A program made the position numbers and the translations under genes. A stretch of DNA of 64,000 nt. Origin: JBBIWA01 sp037439425. GTDB taxonomy: Bacteria > Acidobacteriota > Blastocatellia > RBC074. Under the pieces are notes generated by a model. It made no database searches. It was not told the DNA's origin and saw only the letters and a list, made by a program, of their open reading frames with translations. The number at the start of each line of letters is the position of its first letter. The stretch's first letter is position 1. The DNA lies in NCBI GenBank assembly GCA_037439425.1, contig JBBIWA010000004.1:1-64000 (forward strand), in the 5' to 3' direction. Shown here piece after piece: positions 63,713 to 64,000 of the stretch.

Positions 63713-64000
63713 TCAGACAGAGACGAACGTTTCGGTCGAGAAATTGCCGTGGAAACCTAGCGGGAAGTGAATGCCTGTCCACACTCTGGCGACGAGCTCG
63801 AGCGTCGCAGCATCTCTGATTTCGAGGAAATTCTCGTCACGCTCTGCATCGTAGCCTTGCATCAGCAACCATCCCCGGTCTTCCTCTTTCCGGCCCGGAT
63901 GCGGTACAAAGACCGCTTCGCCAAAGACGCGCCCTCGGCCTGCGCGAATGCGCTTGCTCGTGCCTTGCTTGAAGTCGTGACGCACTAACGCATTGAAAGC
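63713..64000 (-). CDS. C-terminal end of a carotenoid oxygenase family protein, partial
   Basis: The frame runs off the right edge; the visible 95 residues are the C-terminus. RAGRGRVFGEAVFVPHPG, then DRGWLLMQGYDAERDENFLE, IRDAATLELVARVW and PLGFHGNF match the last strands of carotenoid cleavage dioxygenases (RPE65/CCD family), with the final iron-ligand histidine in GFHG. These iron enzymes cleave polyene or stilbene double bonds. Substrate cannot be told from the tail. A GTG inside (63985) is not the true start. Confidence 0.88.
   Translation of the reverse strand, partial: AFNALVRHDFKQGTSKRIRAGRGRVFGEAVFVPHPGRKEEDRGWLLMQGYDAERDENFLEIRDAATLELVARVWTGIHFPLGFHGNFSTETFVSV

Overview
The window looks like a chromosomal segment of a Gram-negative acidobacterium, most likely class Blastocatellia. 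This rests on protein families. A giant secreted protease ends in the TIGR03437 (Solibacter-type) C-terminal domain. There is a DUF1549/DUF1553 plus DUF1501 gene pair, and a TonB-type receptor with an N-terminal carboxypeptidase-regulatory-like domain. Two LPS-precursor genes (kdsB and a heptose-7-phosphate kinase) indicate an outer membrane. No taxonomic marker (rRNA, ribosomal protein) is present, so the assignment is inference.

Layout: 1-4.8 kb holds the tail of a Uma2-like protein, a MobB-like P-loop protein, a lone receiver domain and a kinase/NtrC-type pair. 4.9-8.9 kb is the DUF1501/PSD1 operon on the minus strand. 9.3-13.3 kb carries a PP2C phosphatase with a membrane anchor, a Cys/Met PLP enzyme and a PBP-like lipoprotein with a degenerate active site. 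13.8-21 kb carries kdsB and a 1918-residue M36 metalloprotease. 21.2-32.8 kb, all on the minus strand, carries a polytopic glycosyltransferase-like protein, the heptose kinase, a polysaccharide deacetylase, a PqqD/M50/HlyD composite membrane protein, a TonB-type receptor and a small exported protein. 32.8-34.4 kb is a repeat and relic zone. 34.4-37.7 kb is an AT-richer module: a sigma factor and a secreted propeller/Ca-loop protein that is split by a frameshift. 37.8-39.7 kb is an archease-rtcB operon. 39.8-43.2 kb holds a MgtC/DUF4010 protein, small proteins and tRNA-Gly. 44.6-53.8 kb is a type II secretion/type IV pilus-like cluster (F, E, secretin, two pseudopilins, a PilM-like protein) followed by a cytochrome c lipoprotein. 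54-64 kb holds an FAH-family enzyme, mtnA, a four-gene MacAB-like exporter and the end of a carotenoid oxygenase.

The most unusual content lies between and around genes. (1) A dispersed, highly structured repeat, here called R1, has a conserved end that reads as a Shine-Dalgarno sequence. That end lies 5-7 nt before the start codons of four unrelated genes (778, 32798, 55684, 63270), and a diverged copy may precede kdsB. (2) The sigma-factor/secreted-protein module is bracketed by 91-bp direct repeats (71/91 identical by eye) that correspond to the 3' end of rtcB, as expected for insertion at that gene end. (3) Inside the module a 39-bp direct repeat with a 76-bp period throws the secreted protein out of frame; losing one period would restore a 724-residue protein. 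(4) Five arrays of different sequence all have a strict 7-nt period, and three of them fold back as inverted repeats. (5) Two further repeat families (R2, R3), a nested 126-bp hairpin element and several gene relics (a histidine kinase, an ECF sigma factor, an exported protein) show an actively remodelled genome.

Start codons were moved inward wherever the longest open frame began in repeat DNA or lacked a ribosome binding site; each case is stated in its entry.
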